DNA of 64,000 nucleotides from Chamaea fasciata (Eukaryota; Chordata; Aves; Passeriformes; Sylviidae): assembly GCA_029207755.1 (NCBI GenBank), contig JARCOQ010000016.1:8976501-9040500 (forward strand), in the 5' to 3' direction. The notes under the pieces were generated by a model. That model did not search any database. It was not told the DNA's origin and worked only from the letters and a program-made list of their open reading frames with translations. Position 1 is the stretch's first letter. The number at the start of each line of letters is the position of its first letter. This document shows, in pieces, positions 1-12,082 of the stretch. A program made the position numbers and the translations under genes.

Positions 1-329
1 GCTGAAAGACCATTGTGGTAACTGACAGATGGGTTGTTCACTCGAATTTCTGTGGTGTTCCTTAACTGAACTTTAGAAAAGAATGTCACACCACCAGGGT
101 AAACTCCCAACCAGCTAAAACTGGCCGCTGTTGTTGTGACCACAGGGTCGGGGTGCTCCTGGAGGCAGGAATCACAGGAAAGCTCCTTTCCCTCATTGGT
201 GTTCCGTGGAAATGCCAGCCCCAAAGATCCCCCTGTGGAGCACAGGGTGGGCAGGGTTGGAGCCCTGCAGGGAGCAGCAGCTCAGAGCAGGCTCATGGTC
301 TATATCACCAGTGTTGATTTCCTTTGCAG

Positions 330-422
330 GAGGAGCGCCTCAGACGCGGAGACGATCTGAGATTACAGATGGCTCTGGAGGAGAGTCGCAGAGACACAAT
401 TAAAATTCCCAAAAAGAAGGAG
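330..422 (+). CDS. EPN2: EPN2 exon: ubiquitin-interacting motif
   Basis: Acceptor tttgcag ends at 329 and donor GTAGTG starts at 423. The 31 codons read EERLRRGDDLRLQMALEESR and end KIPKKKE. This is the second UIM of epsins; the LxxALxxS core contacts the ubiquitin Ile44 patch. It is phase 0 at both ends. Confidence 0.93.
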
Positions 423-793
423 GTAGTGCCTTCGCCTAAGAAAATCCCGGTTATGCTGCCAAAAAGCTGAAATACAGTAACACAAACTTAGCTTAATACT
501 GAGCTCTTGAATGCTTTTGGGTTTTTGCTTTGTTGTGTAGCTTAAAGCTTCTTCCACGCGGGTTAAATTTGGAACTAGTCAATGCAGGCGTGTAAAAGGA
601 AAAAAACCCCCATAAAATAATAATAATAATAATAATTGCTTCTTCACTCTCACGGGTTTGTACTTCAGCCTGACAATGCTCTTTGAGTAAAGCTCAGCTT
701 CTTCCTGCCCTCAGCACACCACTCTGTTGGACCTGATGGATGCCCTGCCCTCCTCGGCACCGGCGCCGCCCAAAACCGAGCCCTGGGGACCTC

Positions 794-829
<36 letters not shown>

Positions 830-3800
830 ACCAAACGGATCCCTGGGGAGGATCCACAGCTGCAGCCCCTGCCTCCGACCCCTGGCAATCATTTGGTGAG
901 AGCAAACCGCCAGGGGCTGTGGGATTTGAAAGGTTTTGCTTTTTTAACCTCGAGCGTTTCAGAGTTCCTCAGTTTCCAGCTTGTGACTGAGTCCATTTTC
1001 ATTTCATTGCACTGAATTCCTCATTCCCGAGCAGAAACCAATGGCAGCTGCACTTTTTTTTAAGCTGTTGGGTTTTTGTGTGTGCAGTTTGAATCCTAAG
1101 GGAGAGGAGAGTGGCACTTCTGTTGTCTTTTCCAGCTTTTCCAACTCATGTCTCACTGGTTCTCTCCAGTGCCATGGGTTTCGAGTATTCCCAGAATTTA
1201 ATCTGATATTTAGGCAGGCTGCTTCCTAAGAAAGCCATCAGTCTGAATTACCACGTCCCTAATTGCTCCTAGAGAATTGGGATGTGTTTGTGTACAGTCA
1301 GAACCAAAAGGATTAAATTACTTAAATTAAGTTTTTTTTGTAGCAGACAAAAAAAAAAAAGCTTGGCGTTTAAAATATTTACTGTTCCATAGGATTTGCA
1401 TGCTAAATCCATGGAAAATTTCTGAAGGGAAGCAGGCAGTGTTTCACATTTTAAAGAGCAACTAAGCCAGATTTTTGTGTGGGGTTTTTTTTGTGTATGT
1501 TGCTGCCTGTGTGGTGGGCTGGCATTGGGGTCAGCCACAGCCTGTCCAAGGAGTTAGAAAGCGGATGGTTCCTCACAGTGTTAGAGTTGGAACTGCAGCT
1601 GAATCTATTTTTTTTGTTGGAATTTTTGACTTTTTTAAGGGGCAGAGAATTTCTGTGCAAACAGAAGCTTTTCCATGAAGATTGACAGCTTTTTTCTGTC
1701 AGTTGTGCTTGAGGCTGGTGATCCTACAACCTCTGCTCTAAAGTGCTTCAAAGTCATTTGCATTCCACACACCACCATGAAAAAGTGGAAGTTTAATAAT
1801 GAAATGCCTTGTTTGGGGTTTTTTCCCCCTGCTCATGATGGCATTAAAGGCACCTAAAAACTCCTGGGCCGACTGCCAGGTCATCATTCCAAATGTCACC
1901 TGTTTTCTTTTGGTGATAGGAACTGAGAAAAACCCCAAATTTTGGACCCTAAGGCTGTTCAGTTCATTTTTCCATGGCTGAAAGCAACCAAAATCCACCT
2001 TCCTGAAATCTCCTGCCTGATGTGTCACCCTCTGACGGGATTTTCCTTGTACCAGTTCCAGCCCTGGCGTTTCCTCAGTGCTTCCCAACTTTCTTACACC
2101 ACAGCACAAGCCCTGCTGGATTCTCCCAGGGATAGTCTCAAAGATGCAAGTTTATGGATTTTCTGGTTAAAAAAATAAAAAAAAGACTGATGAAACTGCA
2201 TTTCCCAAATGCTGCCAGTGCTGTGGTGTTTGAGTGGAGCTGATGGAAGCTCCGGGAAGGGATTTTCCTGAGTGCTCTCATTTGAGGTGTTCCCTTTAGG
2301 AAAGAAAGGACATTCTGGGAAGCTGCTGTTGATGGGAAATGCTGTCATGAGTGTGGCATTGCTCTTAACTCAGCACTGAGGGCAGATAAAGGAAGTGGAA
2401 GTACTGGTGTGGGAATAATGGGGCTTCCCTTGGCGAGTTTTGGCATTTCCTGCTCTGGAGCTGTAGTGACCACGTGCCTGCTGATGAAACAAAACCCAAA
2501 ATTCCAGCTGGAATTTGTGCCACCGTGGGCAGCATTCAGTTGATTTACAGGAATATTGGGATGCCAGCGGGGTTGAATGGAGTTTTAAAAGTTAGAATAA
2601 TTCTCAGTTGTAACTTGAAACCTGCAGGATGTTGAAGGTAAGAGTTGTTGCATGTAGGTGATTCTGTCCCGCTCTCTTGGGTTATAAAAGTCCTCATTTG
2701 GGAACTAAACTATTGGTGATTGAATTTGTAGGAATGAAGAGTTGTCAGCGTCTTCCAGTAAAAATGAGAGCCCTGAACATACATGCATTGGGTTAAAAGA
2801 AAAAATAAAGGGGTATCAGTGGGCAGCTTAGGTGCGTGTCAGGAGTGCTTAGAAATGGGAATAAAAAAGCACAGGTGGCTCAGGGAAGACGATTATATTT
2901 TTATAAAATGGCAGCGTGGTTAAAAGAGTTGGAAAACATTCCCTTTGGATCTTACAGATTCCTTTGTGTAAGGGTTAATGTTGTGCATCTCACACCTTTT
3001 ACCTTTGGGCTTTTTATAACTCACTTTCCCCTGAGTTCATTAATAGACCCTGTGATTTAGGTCACCTCCAGCCAGGGATTGTCACTGGTGGTGGCAATGT
3101 CAGTGACAAAGGCAAGTTTATTTTCTTGTTGGAACTGCAGGTATTTGTATTCAGCATCAGAGAGGGGAATTGTTTATTCCTCTGCCTTGCCCAGAATTTC
3201 CTGGCGCTGTTGTTGTTCGGAGTGTGTGACAAATGCTGGGAGTTGCTGGTGCTGAGCTGCTGCTCCCATTTCTGCTCAGTATTAGTGGGGAGTAAAAACT
3301 CCTGGGAAGGGTCAGTCTCCAAGGAAAGGGGAGCTGCTCTGACTCCTCTTCCTGCTGATTCTTCCTGCAGGTGCCAAACCAGCTGCTTCCGTTGACCCTT
3401 GGGCAGCACCAGCAGGATCCACAGCTCAGCCCCTGGCCAAAAATGTGGATCCTTGGGCTCCTGCTCAGCCATCTTCTACTGCAGCAAAATCTTCCGTGGA
3501 TCCTTGGGGATCAGCACCTGCAAACAAACCTCTCTCTACTTCTGGTGAGCAACCTTCTCATCCCATATCCATCTTATCTGAGTATTGAGGAGAAGTCCAA
3601 GTGATTTTCTTGCATTGTGTGGTTCAAAGAAACTGAACAATTGGCAGAATTTGGTCTTGAGAATAAAAGGGACTTGTAATAACCAGCAGGAAAAAGAAAT
3701 TTGAATGTAATTATTGGGACTTAAAGCTCTGAATTTGTGGTGCTGCTTTGTGCTCTGTCCCTTCTACGTCTCCTCCTGGTATTTGTGGCTGCCTGCTGAG

Positions 3801-6800
3801 CACTTGGGACTACTGCTGCTCTTGGGTTTTACCTTTAATTAGACAAGGACTTAATTTCTGGCGATGAATGATCCTCTAATTTCACCTTTCCTCACGATAA
3901 ATAGCTCTGCAGATGGATGTCTCTGCAGATGGAGATTGACAGGTTGAGCAGCTCGGAGGAGACTTTTAGAGGTGCAAATTGAAGGTTTGTTCCTTCAGAC
4001 TGAGGGTGTGAAACCTTCCCTGAGCCCTGGTAAAGATGCAGAAGGTGCTGCTGTAATTGTCTGTTCGTGCTCTGTAACTAATGCAACCTTGATGAGTGTT
4101 AATACCTGGCATTTTCATATTGGCACCGTGGCTAAAAGCATCCAAAGTGCATTTTCTGCTCGTCACTCATCCCAGTACACAACTGACAAAGGAATCTGAG
4201 TGCTGCGGAAAGTTGTCTAAGTAGCTTTTCCCTGGGCAAAGGGCAATTACTGGAGCATTGTGCAATGAGCCTTTAGCCATGGTGGCTCTTTGTTCTTGAT
4301 AAACGTTGTTTTTGTATTCAATTTTCACTCCTTCTCTTGGGGTTTGTCATCTTGCACTCATCTTGCTCAAAACGTGTTGAAGGTTAAAAGTAAACTAAGA
4401 AAACGTTGCAGCTAATTAAAAATACCCACACAAACCTTAAAGCTGTTCAGGAGTATGACTGCTGATGATTTAGGTGTGGTTTTTCTGCCTCCAGTCCGAG
4501 GTAAGAGCGTGTCCACGTTTTGGAATGGTGATGTTTCACTGATTGCCAACTCTGGGCGAGCGCTGGTGCTTCAGCTAACGGGGCTTTACCATCTCCACAA
4601 CCTCTGCTCTGGCATTCCTCCTCCTTTCCACTTGGGAAGCAGAAGTGAAATCATCACTGGTGGTGTTTTCCTAACACTTGATAGTTGAGGCTGTAAATCC
4701 ATTTCTGTTCTCTCCTTCCACAGCAAGACCCGCTTGTCTCTAATGCGGACACTCAATCAACCCACCCCCCAGCATGCTCAGGTGTGCCCTACACTGATCC
4801 AAAAGCAAACTGCTCTGATTTAGTTGTTCCATGCTGTCAGAAAGGACAATCCTGTGACATTCTCCTTCTCCCAGCTCCTGGCTCAGAGTAGGAGCACTCC
4901 CAGCTGCCACCCTGGAACCTGTGGGGTGGCACCTTGGTGACAGGAATGGCTTAGGAATTGCTTCCAGGAGGATCAGCTGTGTGATGCAACCGAAGATGTG
5001 TTAATGACAGGGCTGTCTTGTTGTTTTGAACAGGAAGTACATCTTTTGACCTCTTCAGTAATTTGAATGGTACAGTTAAAGATGATTTTTCTGAATTTGA
5101 CACACTTCGAACTTCCAAAAAGCCAGGTACGACTCAAATTCTTAGCATGTGGACAGGTTGGGTGACAGTCACAGCAACAAATGTCTCTGTTCTTGAATTT
5201 GGTTGAACAAAAAGATCAGCTTTCACAGAGGGAAAGAAGTGATGATGCAGCAGTAAAAGCTCCTTGTTCACATTTTGGCCTGTGCATGAACTCGTGGGGA
5301 ATGGGCCTTTTGTAATCCATGGAATTGCACCCTGTGACCTTCTGCTGCACTGACCCAGAAATGTGTTGGACTTCTTAATTTCCAATGTCCAGCACGTTTG
5401 GAGCAGGGCTGATGCTCAGAGACTCAACCAGAACCATGCTGACTGAATCTCTCAGATGTGTAAATTCCAGTAGGAAGGTGAGAAAATCCCTTCTGTGAAT
5501 ACTCTAATCTATTTTTCCTCTGGTCAGTAAATCAAAACTACCAGACCCTGTCAGTGCTGTGGTACCATTGCTCTCAGGATGGTTCTGCCTGAAGCACAGC
5601 TGAGCTTTTTGAGAAGAAAACCCTGGGTGGAATCCAGCTAGGAAGGGCACAGCAGTGGTGTAGGGCCAGGGCACAAGCCAAGGCTTTGGAGGATCTGTTC
5701 CTTGGAGCCTGTGAGTCCCACCTGGAGCAGCAAAGCTGTGGGAATCCCATCAGTAGAGCACTGTAACTCTCTGACTGTAGCTTCTTCATGCTCTGCTAAA
5801 GAACACTGACCTGCTTGCATGCTGAGAGGGTGTAACAGCCTGAAACCCCGACTAACACAAACTTAGCATAAAGCATCTCTGCTCTCACACACTTGAGGCC
5901 TCTCTCTGCCTGCCTCTGTGAATTCACCAGGGGTGTTTTCTTGTTTGTCCCTTTGTGTTGTTGCAGCTGAATCAGGTTCCACTCTGCCGTCCCAGCACAG
6001 CGGTACCACGAGTCCTGATCTCTTCGAGTCCCAGCACTCGAGTGGGACATCAGGGAAACAGAGCACGGCCCGGAAAACCCCCGAGTCCTTCCTGGGCCCC
6101 AACGCTGCCCTGGTGAACCTGGATTCTCTGGTGTCCAAACCACCACAACCTGTTACTTCTCTGAACCCGTTCTTGGCACCAGGTTGGTTTCTGCACAGTC
6201 CTTCACGTTTCTGTTGGAGCTTTCCCTTCCTGGAGGGAAACTCTGCACAGCTCGGTGCTGGTGGGGTTGAGGATGGGTGGTTTGGGCTTGGTTTTCTTGG
6301 TTATTTCAGCCAACAGATTATGAGCAAGAGCAGGCGGGTCTCAGAGAGGCATCCCGGGCTCACCCAGCACAGGGACAGTCCCTGAAAACACAAAGTCTCT
6401 GCTCTTGGGCTGCAGCTGAACTTCATTGCAGCAGTTCCCCTCACTCAGAGTTTTCTGTGTTAGGTTAAGGGTTGTTTAAAATGGGTGAATTTCAGCTGGG
6501 TTTTGTCAAAGCAGGTGAGATTACCTTGGGAAGGTAACAGGTGGGAGTTTTCTGTGGAAGAAGGTTGGAATTGCCCTTTTCCTGGAGCTGCAGCAGGCAC
6601 AGGAGATCTCTGAATGCAGCCTGAGGTCCCAGAGAGCAAACCCTGCAGGGTAATTCAGTGAGCTGCTGGTTAGGCTGTCTTAGGCTGGCACAGTGAGCCA
6701 GTTTCGATCTGAAAACACATTCTCAGTGTATTTTGGAAAAAAAAAAATTGGCTGATGCAGTTCTGCTGCAAGCTGGGCCTGTTAGAAGTGAGCCCTTGCT

Positions 6801-8129
6801 TGGAGCAGACTGAAATGGTGACACCAAACATGTGGCAGATGTGTTTTTTAAAGCTGAATTTGCACTGACATTTTCCTGTGTTGCTCACAGGGTGAAACAC
6901 TTGGAAATGCTCCTTCAATATTTATTTTCATCGCTCTTCCAATGGAAGAAAAAGTCAATTTATTAAAATCCTCAAGTAGGAAAGCAGCGGTGATTCTGAG
7001 CAGCCTTGGCAGCGAGCAGGGAGAGAGAGGAAATCTGTGTATCTGCCCTTCCCGGGTACTACAAAAAGTTTGTGAGGGGTCACTGGGCCATCCAAATAAT
7101 CCTGGGCTTGTGCAGTAAAAGGAATTTGCAGGGCTGGCAGCAATCCAGGGAACCTCAAAGGCTGGGAAAGTTGTGCTCTGCTTTTTCGAGCACCGCTGTA
7201 ATTCGGAAACAAGTTGTTTACTTTGGGAATTCTTGTCCCAGCTCGGTGCCAGAAACATGAAAATGGAGGTGGCTGCTGAGAGCTTGGAGCGAAAGCACAG
7301 ATCACAGAGTCCCAGGATGATTTGGAAGGGACCTTAAAACCTTAAAGAAGGAAGGGACACCTTTGAGTATCCTAGATTGTTCCAGCCTGGACACTTGCAG
7401 GGATCCAGGGGCAGCCACAGCTTCTCTGGGAATCTGTGCCAGGGCCTTCCCACCCTCCCAGGGTAGGATTTCTTCCCAGTACCCAATGTAAACTCACTCT
7501 CTGCAGTAAAGCAGCACAGAGAGCCTGCAAAGTAGCGTTTAAGAAATGCAATCAGTGGTGTGGGTGTCGTCGTTGGGGCTGCTGCAGTTACCAAATTTGG
7601 CACCTGTGACTCCAGTCAGGGCTGTCGGAAGTGGGAGCTCTTGGAGGCATCGGCTGCTTCAAGGGAATTTGCTGTGGGGGAGATGCTCCACAGGGTGTTC
7701 AGGGCACGGGGATGCACACAGGGAGTGTCCTTTACCGGGAAAGACGATTTCAGCCCCTGGTGTTGACAGCACTGCCTCTCTCTCTGTCTCTCCCTTCTCT
7801 CCCCCCCAGGCGCCGCTACCGCAGCGACTCCAATCAACCCCTTCCAGGTGAACCAGCCTCAGCCACTGACCCTGAACCAGATGAGAGCCAGCCCCGTGAT
7901 GGGCAGCAGCCCCTCGTTCAGCGCCGTGCCCCCGATGAGCATGGAGCCAATACCTCTGTCTTCCATGGCCCCCGTGCCCGTGGGGATGGCACCGCTGCCG
8001 GCCATGGGCACCATCAGGATGGGCCAGGGGCTGAGCATTGCAGGATCAATGCCCCAAGCTCTGCACAGTACAGGAATGCCGCCTGCAGCCTCCCAGGCTG
8101 CAAATACAACTAACCCTTTCCTCCTATAA
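330..8129 (+). CDS. EPN2: EPN2 (epsin 2), last six coding exons, 5' part outside window
   Basis: Epsin 2 is an endocytic adaptor that links PtdIns(4,5)P2 membranes, ubiquitinated cargo, AP-2, clathrin and EH-domain proteins at clathrin-coated pits. Six spliced exons (330-422, 715-895, 3371-3544, 5034-5126, 5967-6182, 7810-8129) join in frame to 358 codons plus TAA. In order they encode a ubiquitin-interacting motif, a clathrin-box-like LLDLMD, one EPW and five DPW motifs (AP-2 binding), the block FDLFSNLNGTVKDDFSEFD, the LVNLDSLV clathrin-type motif, and three NPF motifs, the last as the terminal TNPFLL. The ENTH domain lies upstream of the window. EPN2 is preferred over EPN1 and EPN3 because of SFDLFSNLNG, RKTPESFLGPNAALVNLDSL, the NPFQVNQPQPLTLNQ stretch and adjacency to B9D1. 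Unusual: a ten-alanine tract in the second exon. Paralogue assignment rests on remembered family sequence. Confidence 0.95.
616..637. repeat. (AAT)n microsatellite
   Basis: About seven uninterrupted AAT/TAA units in an EPN2 intron. Confidence 0.85.
715..895 (+). CDS. EPN2: EPN2 exon: clathrin box, DPW motifs and polyalanine
   Basis: Acceptor ccctcag ends at 714; donor GTGAGA starts at 896. The exon opens with HTTLLDLMDALP, a clathrin-box-like sequence, followed by EPW and two DPW motifs. Codons 799-828 are nine GCT and one GCC, giving ten alanines. It ends phase 1, which matches the following exon. Confidence 0.93.
896..3370 (+). other. EPN2 intron, no further gene seen
   Basis: This 2.5-kb intron between the two DPW exons holds homopolymer T and A tracts and no recognised repeat family. 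No ORF in it has protein-like content or matching splice sites. Confidence 0.7.
3371..3544 (+). CDS. EPN2: EPN2 exon: three DPW motifs
   Basis: Acceptor cctgcag ends at 3370; donor GTGAGC starts at 3545. Read in phase 1 it gives AKPAASVDPWAAP, NVDPWAPAQP and SSVDPWGSAP, three AP-2 alpha-appendage binding motifs in a low-complexity, disordered-type sequence. A longer ORF in another frame over this exon is a shadow. Confidence 0.93.
3545..5033 (+). other. EPN2 intron, nothing recognised
   Basis: This 1.5-kb intron is unique-looking sequence. No repeat family, RNA gene or coding signal was recognised. Confidence 0.6.
5034..5126 (+). CDS. EPN2: EPN2 exon: FDLFSNLNG block
   Basis: Acceptor gaacag ends at 5033; donor GTACGA starts at 5127. 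Translation GSTSFDLFSNLNG followed by TVKDDFSEFDTLRTSKKP is a signature of epsin 2. It is phase 1 on both sides. Confidence 0.94.
5967..6182 (+). CDS. EPN2: EPN2 exon: TPESFLGPNAALVNLDSLV and first NPF
   Basis: Acceptor gttgcag ends at 5966; donor GTTGGT starts at 6183. It encodes a Ser/Thr-rich segment, then RKTPESFLGPNAALVNLDSL, which contains a second clathrin-binding type motif, then LNPFLAP, the first EH-domain binding NPF. It is phase 1 on both sides. Confidence 0.94.
6183..7809 (+). other. EPN2 last intron with one CR1 fragment
   Basis: This 1.6-kb intron contains a minus-strand CR1 LINE remnant at 7298-7512. The rest is unique-looking and no coding signal was seen. The acceptor has a long C run just before 7810. 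Confidence 0.6.
7298..7512 (-). repeat. CR1 LINE 3' fragment
   Basis: Contains the bird CR1 3' signature on the minus strand (plus strand reads TTGGAAGGGACCTTAAA) followed by the degenerate block GGCAGCCACAGCTTCTCTGG. It is old and diverged. Confidence 0.8.
7810..8129 (+). CDS. EPN2: EPN2 terminal coding exon
   Basis: Acceptor cccccag ends at 7809. The true reading frame starts before the first ATG here and gives TPINPFQVNQPQPLTLNQMR, a Met/Pro/Ser-rich region, and ends TTNPFLL followed by TAA (8127-8129). Two NPF motifs bind EH domains of Eps15 and intersectin. The terminal NPFLL is conserved in epsins. Confidence 0.95.
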
Positions 8130-9785
8130 AGACCCAATTAAAGGAACTTTTTCTTTTCCTAGTGTTTCCAGGCTGAAGTCTTTCCAGCGAAACGAACGTG
8201 GCCTGTGTGGACTGAACGGTGTGTGAGAGACTTTGGAAGTAGATTTGCAGTTTACAGTTATGATCTTTGAAGAGTTGTCTCTACTTACCAGTTAATCTAA
8301 ATCTAGTCTTTGCTACAGATGGTACCTTACTTTGGCTTGTTGAGCATCATGTGAAATGTTCAGACTTTCCACCAAAGTTAGATTCTGCCCATTTTTTGTT
8401 ACTTTGTTAATCATTTCAAACACACTTTCTAGGGAGAGAACACCCGCCATCGGAAAAACCTCCCTTGGCTATTTTGTAGATGTCAGATCATGTGCTGGAT
8501 TTCCGAATTTACTCTTCCCCTGCATCTGTCACTTCCTCTGCCCGTAAGATAGAGCTGAGATTCCGAGTGCTAGTGAATGTTTTTGCACATAACTACACAC
8601 AGTTCTAGACTGTTGGTTCACCCATAGTCCTTACTCTTAGAAGAGACCGACCCGGAGGGCCCAGGGGGGCTTGGTTTTTATGCATTAAACATTGCAAACT
8701 CGCACTGCTTTGGTATCTCTGAGGTGTGACTGACAACAGCAAGCTTGTCTCGAAAGGAGAAACAACACAAAACCCCAGACAAAACACCCAAGACCATGCT
8801 CGAGTCGTGCTGTCGTGTGCAGTGTTGAATTTCCTACACTACTCTTGAGGACTCCTGGAACTCTCTGTGAGTGGCTGCACTCGTGCTGAGTGAGTGTCCT
8901 GCTCTGTGCTTGTCCAGTACCAGCTTCGTTTGGAAGTTTTTTCATGTGTATTTTGTTTTATTTGACTTACAATGTGAGTTGAAAAGGAAAAAAAAAATGG
9001 AAAAAACAACAAAAAAAAAGAAAAGAAAAAAAAGAGAAACACAGCGGGACAACTTTGAATTCAGTTTCACCGGGGCAAGCTTTAAAACTAATTCAGGCTT
9101 AACCTTGCTATATGCAGTTACTCTTGTATACTTTTGCACATATTTTGTTTAGTACAGTTTCATATTTTGAGTTTGCAGAGTTACCTAATAGTCCTTTTTT
9201 TGCTAATTTTTATAATGTGGTTCTTATTTAACTGTCTGGTTTTGATAGATTTATCAAGTCTGGCTGAAAAATTAAGATATTGGCAAATGTCATTTTTATG
9301 GTTTTAATGCCCTCTTATTTATGGTTTTAGCTCTTTGTTTCTGTAAAGAGAGTTTAAAAGGGAAGATTAACACTAAAATATTTACTTTTAAATGAAGTAT
9401 TCATAATGCAAATCAAAAACAAATCCTCGTGACTAATTATTTTTAGATGAATTGAATTTGAGCATAACATGATTTAAGACTACATTAAAAAGAAAAAACA
9501 CTAAAGTCGCCTTTCCCTTGCTTTGTTCCCGTTTCCCAATCCCCAGACTGGACAGACTTTTAGCCTTGATGAAGATCCCAAGGGAGGCTCTTTGGTTTTT
9601 ATTTTCCTTGTAAAACTTGCGGAGCTGTTAAAAATCCTGATGTACAAACGCGGCTTGTTTTGTTTTATCCACTGATTTTTTTCCTGTTGGAAGGTTGCAC
9701 GCTGTAGGAATTGCTGCTTCCACGTCCAGCCGTCCCTTGGGAGCTGAATTATCCCTTTTTTAATAAATGTCCATGTCTGGACTCC
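8130..9785 (+). other. EPN2: EPN2 3'UTR (probable)
   Basis: AT-rich, low-coding sequence follows the EPN2 stop codon directly. A canonical AATAAA lies at 9762-9767, giving a 3'UTR of about 1.65 kb. A further AATAAA at 12077-12082 and an AT-rich stretch at 11.1-11.7 kb leave room for a longer isoform. Confidence 0.6.
9762..9767 (+). terminator. EPN2: Poly(A) signal AATAAA, EPN2
   Basis: First canonical AATAAA hexamer on the plus strand after the AT-rich EPN2 3'UTR. Cleavage would fall about 15-25 bases downstream. Use is inferred, not shown. Confidence 0.5.
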
Positions 9786-11692
9786 TCACCACGCTCAGGG
9801 GTTCTCCTGGAGCCCTGGCCTCGGCAGGGCTGAGCTCTGCTCTCCCAAAAATCTGTGGAAAGGGATTTTTCCTGCCTGCAGGGCACCTCTGAACGGACTT
9901 GGCGGCCTTTCCTGAATTGAAGAGGGGGAAAACGGAATCTGCCAGAGTTGTGTTGTGGTGGAACAATCCCCTGTGGGGCCGGAGAGGGGCTGGATCCCAT
10001 GGGAGGAGTGGGATCCATCTCCCGCTGGGAAGGGGAGGCTGAAGGATGATCAGATTTAGGGCCACAATCCCAGAGTGGAGCTCTGTAGGTCAGGGTAGCT
10101 CTGGCAGTGAACACAGTGCTCAGTGTGTGGATGTTCCTGTGCAGGTGTTGGATCCTCTGGAATTGGCAAGGAGCATTCCCAATCCTTGTTTTTATAGAGG
10201 AGGGAAGAGGATTGCTGTCCACACCCAGCCTGTCTTTAACGGCAAAACAAAACCCCCTTGATGTTGCCTTTCAGAGCAAGGAAAAGCCTTTTTCTGTTGT
10301 TGTTGTTGGAGTTATTGAAAAGCCTGGAGCAGGAAGGGTGTGATCCTTGCAGATGGGGGGCGAAGTCCTTTCCAGCTGATCTGGGACAAGATTCCTCCGG
10401 GTTCTTTTCCCAGCTGGATTGGATCAGCGCTGGAATCGAGGTCACTCCGTGTTTGTCCCTTACCCTGTCCCCTCAAGTGAGCTGCAGTGGGATGGGGCGT
10501 TGTCTGTCCAGCCAAGAGTCCTGGCCACGTCCTGGGGAACTTCTTAGAGGCAAGATGAGGTTGATCAGAAATATTTAAAGTGCGGAAATAATCTGCAGTT
10601 GGAGCTGTCACCGTGAATTGCTGAAGCTTGAAGCTCCTGGCTTAATGAAGCTGTTGAATGGCAAATTGTTGTTTTTCCTCCCGAGTCACTGCCCCCAGAA
10701 CTTTATCCCTTTTATATTAAATAGAGACATTCGTGGCACAGCAAACCCCGAGGAGGCTCCCTGAGCAGCCACAGCCCAAATTGTGGTGCTGGAAATATTT
10801 AGGCTGAGACTAACCAAGCCCAGATGCCGGCCTGGCACAGGGCTTGTGGCAGGAGCTGAGTTTAGGAGGGGTAAGAGCTGGTTTGGTAAATCCTCCTGAG
10901 CTGGGCTGTGTCGCCAGGGGGTGACAGGGGGGTCACTGTCCTGGCTGGGGATGCTCTGAATGCTCCAGCTCATTTTGTGAAGATTTTCCTGCTCTCCAGG
11001 ATAATCTTCCCTCCCTCCTGGCCCTCCCACATTTCTGGAGGATGTTTGTGTGTCCCATTGCATCCCCTCTGCCCCATTTCTCCATTTCCGCCCCCTCCTT
11101 CTTTTTCTCACTTTGCAAATATTCAAAGTGCTTTTTTCCTTTTTTGATTTTTAAAACATCAGTAACCCGAAATAGCCTTACTGGTCAAATTGACCAAAGA
11201 GAAAAGTGTTAAATATCTTGTGTAAAAATAAAAATTAACACACACACACACACACACTCCTTGGCATAATTTCCCCCTCAATTAAGCTCAGATATTTATC
11301 CAGTTTTATGCTCTAGAGAAACTCAACTCCGTGGAGGGGGCAGGGAAGGGAAACCCTGGTGGGTTGTGGTGTTTCCAGTTTTTGGGAAGTCCTGGAGCTC
11401 TTGTCCCCTTGTGGTGCCCCTTTGCTGTTCCAGTTCAAGGTGTGCTCTATGCCTGAATATTGCACAGGTGGGGAGAAAGAGGAGATTTCTTTTTTCCCCC
11501 CAGCAGAATCTCACCCAACTCTTCCTTTCCAAGTGTTCCAATATTTCCCAAACTTCTCATAATCCCGGGAGCCGGCTGCTTTTTTTTTCTGGATTTGTGC
11601 TGAACTATTTGCCATTATTTACTGTATAAATAATTTATCATTTGTACTATTGTATCATAATGTCTGTATCTTTGTGTCTTTTTTTTTTTCCT

Positions 11693-11710
11693 CCCCCCCC
11701 CCCCCCCCCA
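11693..11710. repeat. Poly-C homopolymer
   Basis: A run of 18 C directly after a T-rich run, in the putative EPN2 long 3'UTR. Confidence 0.85.
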
Positions 11711-12076
11711 AGCGATGTGTCACAGGTGTGATATTTAAACGATGCCATCAGAACAGTGGAAAGACGAGAAGGGGTTTGGAGGTGACTGGTCAGAATTAAA
11801 ATTGTATTGCTTCTATTTCCAGCTGTGTTGCTTTTTCCAAGCTTCTGTGTGGTGTTTGTTGTCCCATTCCCAGCCAAGCCCTGCTCCGTGGAGTTTTGCT
11901 GCTGGGCTTGGGAAGGTTTGTGGCAGGAGGAATCTCCCCCCGTGGTTTTGGGGGATGCTGTGGATGATTTCCTTGGATGCATCCCTGACTTTTCCCAGGA
12001 CAGGCTGCTCTGGCTGGGAGACAGGAGGGTTTCTCTGGCTCACTGAAATCAGGCTCAGCTGAGACCTGACTGACTC

Positions 12077-12082
12077 AATAAA
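12077..12082 (+). terminator. Possible distal poly(A) signal, EPN2 long 3'UTR
   Basis: The sequence tcaataaaaatg followed by a GT-rich stretch (ttgttgtgttg) is a good poly(A) site configuration on the plus strand, 3.9 kb after the EPN2 stop. Whether EPN2 transcripts reach it is unknown. Confidence 0.35.

Noticed and set aside
330..8129. Assignment to EPN3, which lies near CACNA1G in mammals
   Set aside because: Sequence motifs and the adjacent B9D1 fit EPN2. The channel gene here is CACNA1H, so the EPN3-CACNA1G linkage is a coincidence.
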